DNA of 64,000 nt, from NCBI GenBank assembly GCA_025359245.1, contig JANYGW010000211.1, positions 1-64,000 on the forward strand, written 5' to 3'. Numbering within the stretch: position 1 is the stretch's first letter; every line of letters starts with the position of its first letter. The notes beneath the pieces are model-generated. The model searched no databases. It was given only the letters and a program-made list of their open reading frames with translations, and was not told the origin of the DNA. The translations under genes and the position numbers were made by a program. Below are positions 8,343 through 16,108 of this stretch, piece after piece. The DNA comes from Massilia sp. Lineage in GTDB: Bacteria > Pseudomonadota > Gammaproteobacteria > Burkholderiales > Burkholderiaceae_D.

Positions 8343-9241
8343 TGCATGGGCGGCTGGACATCCATTCGTTCAATCAGAAAGTCGACAAAGGCGGCGGTCT
8401 TGAGGGCGAGAAAATTGCGCGCCGGGTAAACCGCGTAGTTCGACTGGCCGGGCGGAAGTGCGCAATCGGCCAGTACCTGCACCAGCGCGCCGCTGGCCAG
8501 TTCGTCGGCCACCAGCGGGCGCGGCACGCGCAGGATGCCCACGCCGGCCGCCGCCGCGGTCACCAAAGCGCCGCCGTCATTCATCTGCAGCGGGCCGTCA
8601 ACCCGGATCGTGTACAGCCCCTCTTCGCCGATGAAGGCCCACTCGTCATACACCCGCGCGCCGACCGCGTAGACCAGGCAGGCATGGCGCTGCAGCGATT
8701 CGACCGTGTCCGGTATGCCGGCGCGCGCCAGGTAGCTGGGCGCGGCGACGATCACCGTCGGATTGCTGGACAGCTTGCGCGCGACCAGCGTCGAATCGAC
8801 CAGGGCCGAAGTGCGGATCGCCACGTCGATCTGCTCGGCGATCAGGTCGACCAGGTGATCCTCCAGGCGCAGCGCCACTTTCACCTGCGGATAGCGCGCG
8901 GTGAATTCGGCCAGCAGCGGCACCAGCTGGCGCCGCCCCGCCATCGAGCACGAGACCCGCAGCACGCCGCGCACCTGCTGCAGGTGCTGTTCGGTGAGTT
9001 GCTCGATATTGGCCAAGGCCCGCTCGACCTGACGCGCCTCGCGCAGCACGTGTTCGCCGATTTCGGTCAGCGCAAGGCGCCGCGTCGAACGCTGGATCAG
9101 GCGCACGCCCAGTTCCTGCTCGAGCTTGGCCAGCTGGCGCGAGACCACCGATTTCCCGCAGCGCAGCTGGAGCGCGGCGGCGCTGATGCTGCCGGTCTGG
9201 ATGATGGTGGCGAAAATGGCCAGGCGCTGGGGATTGAGCAT
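8333..9241 (-). CDS. LysR-family transcriptional regulator
   Basis: The 302-residue product has the standard LysR layout. An N-terminal helix-turn-helix (about 18-40; S-I-S-A-A-A-L-Q-L) includes the K-S-V-V-S-R-Q-L-A-K-L-E recognition helix, followed by a linker helix and an effector-binding domain (about 90-295). It is divergent from the oxidoreductase at 9361, and a dyad with LysR spacing sits in the 119-base gap. It therefore probably regulates that gene and itself. The effector is unknown. Confidence 0.88.
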   Translation of the reverse strand: MLNPQRLAIFATIIQTGSISAAALQLRCGKSVVSRQLAKLEQELGVRLIQRSTRRLALTEIGEHVLREARQVERALANIEQLTEQHLQQVRGVLRVSCSMAGRRQLVPLLAEFTARYPQVKVALRLEDHLVDLIAEQIDVAIRTSALVDSTLVARKLSSNPTVIVAAPSYLARAGIPDTVESLQRHACLVYAVGARVYDEWAFIGEEGLYTIRVDGPLQMNDGGALVTAAAAGVGILRVPRPLVADELASGALVQVLADCALPPGQSNYAVYPARNFLALKTAAFVDFLIERMDVQPPMQGR

Positions 9242-9251
9242 GGTGGAAGCC

Positions 9252-9266
9252 TTATTGTCGCGATAA
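9252..9266. promoter_or_regulatory. Possible LysR operator (T-N11-A dyad)
   Basis: The dyad TTAT-N7-ATAA contains a T-N11-A core typical of LysR boxes. It lies 11 bases from the LysR start codon and 95 from the divergent oxidoreductase start. A second TTATTG motif follows about 30 bases later. The position fits autoregulation plus control of the divergent gene. Confidence 0.45.
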
Positions 9267-9360
9267 AGTCAACAATGTATCGCCTTATTGGTGACTTATC
9301 AAGCAAACAGTGTGCGCCTATACTCAGTTCCATCGACACCACATCCCCGAAAGGAAATCC

Positions 9361-10371
9361 ATGGACATCATCAATCACCAGTTTCGCCTTGCCACCCGGC
9401 CCGTCGGCGCAGTCAAGCGCAGCGATTTCACGTACACCGGCGAGCCGGTGCGCGCCCTCGCCGATGGCGAAGTATTGGTCCGGATCCAGTATGTGTCGCT
9501 CGATCCGGCCATGCGTGGCTGGTTGAATGCCGGCGCCGATTCGTACATGCCGCCGGTGGCCATCGGTGAAGTGATGCGCGCCATCGCGGTCGGCCGCGTG
9601 ACGGCATCGAACAATGCCGGCTTTGCCGTCGGCGACCATGTGTCCGGCCTGATGGGGGTGCAGGAATATGCAATCTCGAACGGCCAGGGCCTGAACAAGG
9701 TCAATCCGGCGCTGGCGCCGCTGCCGATGTTCCTGAGCGTGCTGGGCATGACCGGCCTGACGGCCTATTTCGGCCTGTTCGACATCGGCCAGCCGAAGGC
9801 CGGCGACACGGTGGTGGTGTCCGGCGCGGCCGGCGCGGTGGGTGCGATCGTCGGGCAGCTGGCCAAGGCGCACGGCGCGCGCGTGATCGGCATCGCCGGC
9901 GGCGCGGACAAATGCCGCTACCTGGTGGAGGAACTTGGCTTCGACGCCGCCATCGACTACAAGAGCGAGGACGTGGCGGCAGCGCTGAAACAGCATGCAC
10001 CGAAGGGCGTCGATGTCTTCTTCGACAACGTCGGCGGCGACATTCTCGATACGGTGCTGACCCGGCTGGCGCATGGTGCGCGCATCGTGATCTGCGGCGC
10101 GATCTCGCAGTACAACAGCACCGGCGCGGTCCAGGGGCCGTCCAACTACATGCAGCTGCTGGTCAAGCGGGCCAGCATGCGCGGCGTCATGGTGGCCGAT
10201 TATTATCCGCGCGCGATGGAGGCCATCACCGCGATGGGCGCCCTGCTCGCCAGCGGCAAGCTGAAAAGCCGTGAGGACGTGGTGCAGGGCTTGGAGACCT
10301 TCCCGGAAACGTTCCTGAAATTGTTCGACGGTTCGAACAACGGCAAGCTGGTGCTGCAAGTGCATGCCTAG
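9361..10371 (+). CDS. NADP-dependent medium-chain oxidoreductase (CurA/leukotriene B4 dehydrogenase-like)
   Basis: The 336-residue product belongs to the zinc-independent MDR family: N-terminal GroES-like domain, then a Rossmann domain. The cofactor motif 'V-V-S-G-A-A-G-A-V-G-A-I-V-G' is followed by 'G-G-A-D-K-C-R-Y-L', where the Lys is expected to contact the NADP 2'-phosphate. Near the middle, F-F-D-N-V-G-G is a signature of alkenal/one reductases such as CurA. It probably reduces alpha,beta-unsaturated aldehydes or ketones. AAGGAA lies just before the chosen ATG. The divergent LysR gene is the likely regulator. Confidence 0.85.
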   Translation: MDIINHQFRLATRPVGAVKRSDFTYTGEPVRALADGEVLVRIQYVSLDPAMRGWLNAGADSYMPPVAIGEVMRAIAVGRVTASNNAGFAVGDHVSGLMGVQEYAISNGQGLNKVNPALAPLPMFLSVLGMTGLTAYFGLFDIGQPKAGDTVVVSGAAGAVGAIVGQLAKAHGARVIGIAGGADKCRYLVEELGFDAAIDYKSEDVAAALKQHAPKGVDVFFDNVGGDILDTVLTRLAHGARIVICGAISQYNSTGAVQGPSNYMQLLVKRASMRGVMVADYYPRAMEAITAMGALLASGKLKSREDVVQGLETFPETFLKLFDGSNNGKLVLQVHA

Positions 10372-10387
10372 ACAATAGCGCCATTAT

Positions 10388-11332
10388 TCAGCCTGGGTTC
10401 GCGCTGCCGCCACGCTCGCGCGCGATCAGGGCCAGCACGCTGTCGATGCGGTGATTGTCGCAAGACAGCGCCAGCCCGGTTTCGAAGACCGCAGCAGTCA
10501 AGCCCGTGAGCACTGCGCCGCTCGGCATTTCCACTGCCAGGCGGGCGCCGCGTTCCCAGGCCTGCCGGGCGGTATCGTGCCAATGCACCTGGCGGGCCAT
10601 GTTCGACGCCAGGTCATCGCGGATACGCTCCGGGTCGAACAGCACCCGCGCGCTGCTGCCGCTGATATACAAGCGCGATGGCCGGCGCAGGACCACGCCG
10701 TCGAACGCTGCCTGCAGCGCTTGCGCCTGCGGCGCCAACAGCGCGCAATGGGACGGCACGCTCACGGCCAGTCGCTCAGCGCGTGTCGCGCCGGCGGCCA
10801 GGGCAAGCAAGCCCACACGCTGCATTGCGCCCTCCTCGCCGGAGATCACCAATTGCCTCGGTCCGTTCAAGTTGGCCAGGTAGACAGGGCTCGCCGCCGT
10901 ATGCACCCGGGCGATGAGCAACTCCAGCACCCCCTGATCGAGGCCACTGATCGCGCTCATGCCGTAACCGCGCGGATAGCCCTGTTCCATCAGTGCGGCG
11001 CGGCGCGCGACCAGTGCGACCGCATCGGGGTAGGCCAGCGCGTCGGCCACCACGGCCGCCGGATAGGCGCCGATCGACAGGCCCGCAACCATATCGGGCG
11101 CGGCGCCGTGCGCGGCCAGCACGCGCGCCATCGCCACACCGGCCACCAGCAGGCAAAGCTGGACCGAGACCGTGGAGACCAGGGCCGCGGCACTGTCCAG
11201 TTCCAGCGGATCGCGCTCCAATACGGCGGCCGTTTCGCGCAGCGTGCGCGCGGTCTCGGCATGTTCGGGCAGCGCATGCAACATGCCCACCCTCTGCGCG
11301 CCTTGCCCGGGAAAGGTGAACAGGACACTCAT
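10388..11332 (-). CDS. mdcH: Malonate decarboxylase epsilon subunit, malonyl-CoA:ACP transacylase
   Basis: The 314-residue acyltransferase starts M-S-V-L-F-T-F-P-G-Q-G-A-Q and has the nucleophile elbow G-L-S-I-G (Ser near residue 93). The active-site His lies in P-S-H-C-A-L. In malonate decarboxylase this subunit loads malonyl groups onto the special acyl-carrier subunit MdcC. The ATG overlaps the mdcG stop as ATGA, which fixes the start despite a longer open frame upstream. It is the last gene of the mdc operon. Confidence 0.9.
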   Translation of the reverse strand: MSVLFTFPGQGAQRVGMLHALPEHAETARTLRETAAVLERDPLELDSAAALVSTVSVQLCLLVAGVAMARVLAAHGAAPDMVAGLSIGAYPAAVVADALAYPDAVALVARRAALMEQGYPRGYGMSAISGLDQGVLELLIARVHTAASPVYLANLNGPRQLVISGEEGAMQRVGLLALAAGATRAERLAVSVPSHCALLAPQAQALQAAFDGVVLRRPSRLYISGSSARVLFDPERIRDDLASNMARQVHWHDTARQAWERGARLAVEMPSGAVLTGLTAAVFETGLALSCDNHRIDSVLALIARERGGSANPG

Positions 11333-11955
11333 GCGGCATCCCGCCAGGGGGCATCGCACAGCAAGGGGCCCGCGCTGGTCTTGAGCAACACTTGCCCGCC
11401 TGTCCTGCGCCATTCGGCGAACGCGAATGCGCCGTTGCCGGTATCGATCTGGATGTCGATCCGGCAGTCGGTACGGTGCTGCAATGCGTCCAGCGCGGCG
11501 GCCTGCTGCGCGCTCAACTGCCGCGGCGCGCGCACCAGCAAATCGAGATCGCTGTCCGGGCGCAGCACCGGCAGGCCGCACGCCAGGTAGAAGCCCACTC
11601 CGCCCGTCGGCCCCCAGGCCAGGCCGATCGCATCGAGCGCGGGCGCGAGCGCCGTCAGGGCCGCCAGCGCCGGAACGGCGTGATGCTTGCCGCTTGCGCT
11701 GGCGGCCAGTTCTTCAGGCCCGACGCAGCGGGATACCTGGCCGCGCCCGAGGTAGCCCTTGCAGCGCTCGCTGCGCGTCCTGCCGCGCACACCGACCGGC
11801 ACCCTGCCTTCCACTGTACTTTCGCGACGCACCACCAGCGGCGCGCGCGCCAGCCAGTCGGGGGTAAGCCAGTCCGGCCAGCCGCCGTCGAGCTCCAGGG
11901 TCGCCGTGTCGGTGAGCCAGAGCAGGTCGTGCGCCCTGAGCGATTGCCGGTCCAT
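11329..11955 (-). CDS. mdcG: Malonate decarboxylase holo-ACP synthase (phosphoribosyl-dephospho-CoA transferase)
   Basis: The 208-residue product matches MdcG/CitX-like nucleotidyltransferases. The block G-G-V-G-F-Y-L-A-C-G-L-P-V-L-R-P-D-S-D-L-D-L holds the metal-binding Asp pair, and T-G-N-G-A-F-A-F-A-E-W follows near the C-terminus. It transfers the 2'-(5''-triphosphoribosyl)-3'-dephospho-CoA prosthetic group, made by MdcB, onto Ser25 of MdcC. It starts three bases after the madM stop and overlaps mdcH by four bases. Confidence 0.9.
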   Translation of the reverse strand: MDRQSLRAHDLLWLTDTATLELDGGWPDWLTPDWLARAPLVVRRESTVEGRVPVGVRGRTRSERCKGYLGRGQVSRCVGPEELAASASGKHHAVPALAALTALAPALDAIGLAWGPTGGVGFYLACGLPVLRPDSDLDLLVRAPRQLSAQQAAALDALQHRTDCRIDIQIDTGNGAFAFAEWRRTGGQVLLKTSAGPLLCDAPWRDAA

Positions 11956-11958
11956 GTA

Positions 11959-12723
11959 TCAGCCCACGATCGACTTGGTGACGAAAAACAGCAGGGACGG
12001 TCCCAACAGACATCCCAGCCCCGTATGGAATGTCGCCACCAATGTACCGTAGGGCACCAGCGCGCGGTCGGTTGCCGCCAGGCCGGCCGAGACGCCGCTG
12101 ACGGTACCGGCCAGGCCGCCAAACACCATCGCCGAGCGCGGCGTTTTCAGTCGCAGGAAATTGGCCGCAATGGGCGTGCCGATCATCACCATGATGGCCT
12201 TGATCAGGCCGGTGGCGATACTGAGCGCGATGATTTCGGAACTGGCGCCGATCGCGGCGCCAGTCACCGGTCCGACGATATAGGTTACCGCACCGGCGCC
12301 GATGGTGGTCATGCTGACCGCATCGGTGTAGCCGAAGGCATAGGCAATGGCAGCGCCGACAATGAACGGCACGACGGTACCGAGCAACAGCGCGACCACG
12401 CCGATCAGGCCGGCCTTGCGGGCCTCGCTGGCCTGCACCTCAAACGCCGTGGCAACGATCGCAAAGTCGCGCAACATGGCGCCGCCCATCAGGCCGATGC
12501 CGCTGAACAGCGACAAATCGGCCAGCCCCTTCTGCCCCCCGGTATGCAAGCCGCCCCAATAGGCGAGGGCCAGGCCGATGACGATCGCAATCGCCGAACC
12601 GTGCACCCGGCCGAAGGTCAGGTGGCGCGATATCAGCATCGACACGTACATGATCGCGCCGACGACGGCAAATGCGCAGACCAGGCCATTGTGCAGTACG
12701 GTTTTTTCCAGTAATTCAAGCAT
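11959..12723 (-). CDS. madM: Malonate transporter subunit MadM
   Basis: The 254-residue protein has about eight hydrophobic segments. It carries the MadM-type stretches 'G-A-A-I-G-A-S-S-E-I-I-A-L-S-I-A-T-G' and 'G-T-V-S-G-V-S-A-G-L-A-A-T-D'. MadL and MadM together form a sodium-linked malonate uptake system, first described in Malonomonas rubra. The start at 12723 overlaps the end of madL by eight bases. Placement between mdcE and mdcG puts transport inside the decarboxylase operon rather than at its end. Confidence 0.9.
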   Translation of the reverse strand: MLELLEKTVLHNGLVCAFAVVGAIMYVSMLISRHLTFGRVHGSAIAIVIGLALAYWGGLHTGGQKGLADLSLFSGIGLMGGAMLRDFAIVATAFEVQASEARKAGLIGVVALLLGTVVPFIVGAAIAYAFGYTDAVSMTTIGAGAVTYIVGPVTGAAIGASSEIIALSIATGLIKAIMVMIGTPIAANFLRLKTPRSAMVFGGLAGTVSGVSAGLAATDRALVPYGTLVATFHTGLGCLLGPSLLFFVTKSIVG

Positions 12724-13144
12724 GATGTTCTCCCCGGGCGACTTGGATGGCCTGGTCTGCGGGGCCGGGCTCGGGAAGGACGTCGGCTGCATGCTTCTCG
12801 GCGCGGTTGATCAGTGAGATGCAGACGGCGCACAGCGACAGAGCTCCGAAGGCCGCGAGCACCGCCACCGGTCCGCCCCGCAACGCGGCGACCACGTTCT
12901 GCTGCGCCGCCATCGCGACGACGATCGGAATGTACATGGCGCCCCAGAACGCGACACCCAGTTCGGTTGTGGCGGGCATCAGGCCGCGCTTGTGCATGTA
13001 CATCCTGACAAAGATCAGCAGCATCATGGCGATGCCGACGCCGCCGACATTGGTTTTTACGCCGATCAGGGCGCCCAGCAAATCGCCCAGGAAAATACCC
13101 AACAAATGGCATGCAGCCAGGATGGCCGTTCCGTAGATAATCAT
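12716..13144 (-). CDS. madL: Malonate transporter subunit MadL
   Basis: The 142-residue product has four hydrophobic helices. The family pattern G-D-L-L-G-A-L-I-G-V-K-T-N-V-G-G-V-G-I-A is near the N-terminus, followed by a polar tail. It is the small partner of MadM in sodium-dependent malonate uptake. The start follows a GGAGAC-type site. A gap of about 95 bases separates it from mdcE, the only sizeable gap in the operon, so an internal promoter is possible. Confidence 0.88.
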   Translation of the reverse strand: MIIYGTAILAACHLLGIFLGDLLGALIGVKTNVGGVGIAMMLLIFVRMYMHKRGLMPATTELGVAFWGAMYIPIVVAMAAQQNVVAALRGGPVAVLAAFGALSLCAVCISLINRAEKHAADVLPEPGPADQAIQVARGEHHA

Positions 13145-13238
13145 GATGTCTCCTCCACTAGTGAAATAGTGCGGCTGCTGGTTTTTATTGGGCTCGCCGC
13201 GGGGTTCATTGCAATTCGATAGTCACCTTAATCCGATG

Positions 13239-14066
13239 TCATGCCGGCGCCGTGTGCCACTGCGCCGCCAGCAACTGCCTCACCGTGCGCGACGCCTGCC
13301 GGTGCACGCCGCCCAACCGTCCGCCAAGGTCGGTCGTGCCGCTGCTTGCGATATCGGCCAGCGCCTGTTCCAGCGCCAGCCGCACCAGGCCCAGGTCGGC
13401 ATCACCCGGTGTACCCGGTGATGCGGGGCTCAACACGCGCCACAACAAGCCAAGCGACGCGTAGCTGTGGATGTCGTACGCCATGGGCGGCACACTGGCG
13501 GCCAGCAATTCCAGTGCCTCGACCGAGCGCAGCGTGATGCGGGCGGCCGAGGCCTTGCCCATCGCGTGTACCATCACTTTCGGATCGTCGAACGCGATCA
13601 GCCGGTTGGCCTGGTAGCCATGCGCGAGAAAGGCGCCCGACATGGCGCTGCCGACGATCATGCCGATAACGGGATGTCCGGCCAGACGCGCTTCGGCATA
13701 GGCGCCGGCGGCGCCGGCAAGGGCCTGATGGATGCCGTACGCTTCTTCGGTGCGGCCATAGGCCTGGCTGACGACATCGACCACCGCCACGATCGGCCGT
13801 CGGACGGCGCTGGCGCGATCGGCGTCCATGGTTTCATGCACGGCGCGCGCCAGCTCCCATCCTTCGACCAGGCCAATTTCGCCGCCGCGCGCGCGGACAA
13901 ACCGGTTGGCCGGATCCGGGACCACGGCAATGTAGCGCGCGGGAGCGCCGGCCAGGGTGGCGTCCGCCACCTGTACTGCGGCGCTGTAGCCTTCTGCCAG
14001 CGGCGCCCCGCCGGATAGCGCAGCGAGCCAGCGCGCCCCGCGGCTGTCAACGATCGGCTTGCTCAT
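13239..14066 (-). CDS. mdcE: Malonate decarboxylase gamma subunit
   Basis: The 275-residue crotonase/carboxyltransferase-fold protein begins M-S-K-P-I-V-D-S-R-G and contains the conserved block 'V-I-G-M-I-V-G-S-A-M-S-G-A-F-L-A-H-G'. MdcD and MdcE form the malonyl-S-ACP decarboxylase that releases CO2 and acetyl-S-ACP. The start is set by a four-base ATGA overlap with mdcD; a longer frame upstream is an artefact of overlap with mdcD coding sequence. Confidence 0.9.
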   Translation of the reverse strand: MSKPIVDSRGARWLAALSGGAPLAEGYSAAVQVADATLAGAPARYIAVVPDPANRFVRARGGEIGLVEGWELARAVHETMDADRASAVRRPIVAVVDVVSQAYGRTEEAYGIHQALAGAAGAYAEARLAGHPVIGMIVGSAMSGAFLAHGYQANRLIAFDDPKVMVHAMGKASAARITLRSVEALELLAASVPPMAYDIHSYASLGLLWRVLSPASPGTPGDADLGLVRLALEQALADIASSGTTDLGGRLGGVHRQASRTVRQLLAAQWHTAPA

Positions 14067-14911
14067 GATGTCACTCCTTTCCCAAAAATCGTGCGCACGT
14101 CCTGCGCCGTCGCTGGCGCTGTGGCGTCGACCTGTTCCAGGCAACGCAGAAAATCGGCATGGCGCTCGCTGCGGTTGCGCTGCGGCGCGCCCTGCGCGAA
14201 CAATGCAGCCACCGTGGCGCGAACCGCGGCCGTATCGTCCTCGACGCAGGCGTCGGCCAGCGCGGACACGTGGCGCTGCACGCCGCCGGTCAGGCTCCAG
14301 ATCATGGCGCGGTCGCGGGCATCGAACTCGCCAACGCCGGCTTCCTGCTCGATCACTTGCGGTCCGTTCAAGCCCAGTCGCGCCTCGCCGGTCAGCACCA
14401 GGTACGAACACAAGCCCGCGGCAATCGACATGCCGCCATAACAGCCGACCGTGCCCGCGCTGACGCCGATCACGGGCCGGTGGCGCCGCAAGTCGACAAT
14501 CGCGGCCTGGATCTCCGCAATGGCGGCCAGGCCGAGGTTCGCTTCCTGGAGGCGCACCCCGCCCGTTTCAAACAGGATCACGGCCTGGGTCGACACGCCG
14601 TTGCGATTGTCCTGCGCCGCCAGTTCGAGCGCACCGGCGATTTTTGCGCCGCCAACTTCGCCCATGCTTCCGCCCTGGAACGCACCCTCGATCGCCAGCA
14701 CCACGGTCGGCAGGCCTTGCAGCGTCCCCTTGGCCACCACCACGCCATCGTCGGCCTGCACCACGATCTGCTGCAGCGCCAGCCAGGGCGACGTAATGCG
14801 GTCGAATGGCCCGACCAGTTCCACCATGCTGCCTGGATCGAGCAAGGCGCCGGCGCGGCTGCGTGCGCTGCGTTCGATGAAACTGTCACGGGCCAGCAGT
14901 TGGGCGCTCAT
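14063..14911 (-). CDS. mdcD: Malonate decarboxylase beta subunit
   Basis: The 282-residue product is the AccD-like half of the malonyl-S-ACP decarboxylase. Characteristic blocks include 'A-F-Q-G-G-S-M-G-E-V-G-G-A-K-I', 'F-E-T-G-G-V-R-L-Q-E-A-N' and 'G-T-V-G-C-Y-G-G-M-S-I-A-A-G', where the G-G-M/G-Y-G loops build the oxyanion hole. It overlaps mdcC by four bases and mdcE by four bases, so translation is coupled. Confidence 0.92.
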   Translation of the reverse strand: MSAQLLARDSFIERSARSRAGALLDPGSMVELVGPFDRITSPWLALQQIVVQADDGVVVAKGTLQGLPTVVLAIEGAFQGGSMGEVGGAKIAGALELAAQDNRNGVSTQAVILFETGGVRLQEANLGLAAIAEIQAAIVDLRRHRPVIGVSAGTVGCYGGMSIAAGLCSYLVLTGEARLGLNGPQVIEQEAGVGEFDARDRAMIWSLTGGVQRHVSALADACVEDDTAAVRATVAALFAQGAPQRNRSERHADFLRCLEQVDATAPATAQDVRTIFGKGVTS

Positions 14912-15216
14912 GGCTTGCTCCCTTGCGCGGCATGTTCGAATGCCTGGTCGATGCGCATCCGTACCACCCCGGGCGTGGCGCCGCTGTCGTGAATTTCGAT
15001 CAGCGCAGCGGGCAAGATGGCCGAACTGAACACACGGTTCAACAGTGCCTGCCACACTGCGCCGAAGCCGTTCACCGAAGTGAGCACAAGCACGGTCGTG
15101 CGGCCAGCGCTGCCCGGTTCCAGCATGACCTCCAGGTCGCCCGAGCTGACGACGCCGGTCAGCGCGCGGCGCGCGGCTGGCTGACCCGCCGCGAATTCAT
15201 ATTGCAGTCGTTCCAT
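14908..15216 (-). CDS. mdcC: Malonate decarboxylase acyl carrier protein (delta subunit)
   Basis: The 102-residue protein carries the motif G-V-V-S-S-G-D-L-E-V. Ser25 is the expected attachment site for the phosphoribosyl-dephospho-CoA group that carries acetyl and malonyl thioesters. Its start lies 20 bases inside the end of mdcB and follows GGAGAG upstream. Length and motif fit the MdcC/CitD-like family. It is the shared carrier for MdcA, MdcD/E and MdcH. Confidence 0.9.
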   Translation of the reverse strand: MERLQYEFAAGQPAARRALTGVVSSGDLEVMLEPGSAGRTTVLVLTSVNGFGAVWQALLNRVFSSAILPAALIEIHDSGATPGVVRMRIDQAFEHAAQGSKP

Positions 15217-16108
15217 GATGGGACTCTCCGTGGATAGATGAATGACGTTCGATACGGTCCAGCAGCAGCGCCGCGGCCAGCAGGTCGGCGGCGCCACCGG
15301 GCGACACGTGCAGTGCCAGCAACTGGGCGTCGAGCGCGCGCAAAGCCCGCTGGCCGCGCGCGCCGGCCGCGCCGCCGGCATCGAGTACGCGCTGCGCCCC
15401 GGCTTGCGCAGCGGCGAGCGCCGCGCGCCCGCCGCGCGCCAGCAGGCAGGTATCGTCCAGGCCCGCCATCACGGCCAGCAAAGCGTTGAGCCGGCTGCAC
15501 TCTTCGCTGTCGCCGCGCAGGCGCGAGTGGCGCAGCGCCGGCAATGCCACGTGGACCACTTGTGGAAAGCCGTTCTGCGCCTGCAGGCGCGCGCCGCCGA
15601 CACCGTGCTGCAAACAGGCCAGCGCGCCCTTGTTGCCGGTCAGCGCCGGCATGTGCGGGTCATGGCGCCGCGCCAGCGCACCGGCGCGCTGCGCCACCGC
15701 GAACGCGGCGAGCGCGCCGCTGTCCTGCGCGGCGGCGGTGACCAGCAAGCCCTGGGCCCAGATCGCGCCGCGGTGGGTATTGACGCCGCCGGTCGCACGC
15801 ATCATCGCGCGTTCGGCCTCGCGCCCGGCCGCACCGATCTGCTCGCGCAAGGCCTGGCCATCGGCCGTTTTCCGGCCCGCCTGCGCCATTGCATGGAATG
15901 CCGGCCGCAAGGCGCGCGCCGAGTGGCACATCAGCATCCAGTTCAGGTCGCGGTGCGCTCCGCTGCCGCGCAAGTCCACCAGCCCGGGCTTGGGGGTCAG
16001 CATCGCTTCATCGATCAGCGCATCGACCGCCGTGTCGGCAAGCCAGGCGGGCATTGCTTCGGCGCCGCGCAATGCGGGTGCGGCATGCAGCAAGGTTGGG
16101 GAAGTCAT
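15197..16108 (-). CDS. mdcB: Triphosphoribosyl-dephospho-CoA synthase
   Basis: The 303-residue product belongs to the MdcB/CitG family. It has 'E-A-M-L-T-P-K-P-G-L-V-D-L-R-G-S-G-A-H' near residue 35, followed by 'A-T-G-G-V-N-T-H-R-G-A-I-W' and 'G-N-K-G-A-L', all hallmark blocks. It makes the prosthetic-group precursor from ATP and dephospho-CoA for MdcG. The ATG shares one base with the mdcA stop (TAATG), so the start is secure. The C-terminal 20 bases overlap mdcC. Confidence 0.92.
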   Translation of the reverse strand: MTSPTLLHAAPALRGAEAMPAWLADTAVDALIDEAMLTPKPGLVDLRGSGAHRDLNWMLMCHSARALRPAFHAMAQAGRKTADGQALREQIGAAGREAERAMMRATGGVNTHRGAIWAQGLLVTAAAQDSGALAAFAVAQRAGALARRHDPHMPALTGNKGALACLQHGVGGARLQAQNGFPQVVHVALPALRHSRLRGDSEECSRLNALLAVMAGLDDTCLLARGGRAALAAAQAGAQRVLDAGGAAGARGQRALRALDAQLLALHVSPGGAADLLAAALLLDRIERHSSIHGESHHGTTAI

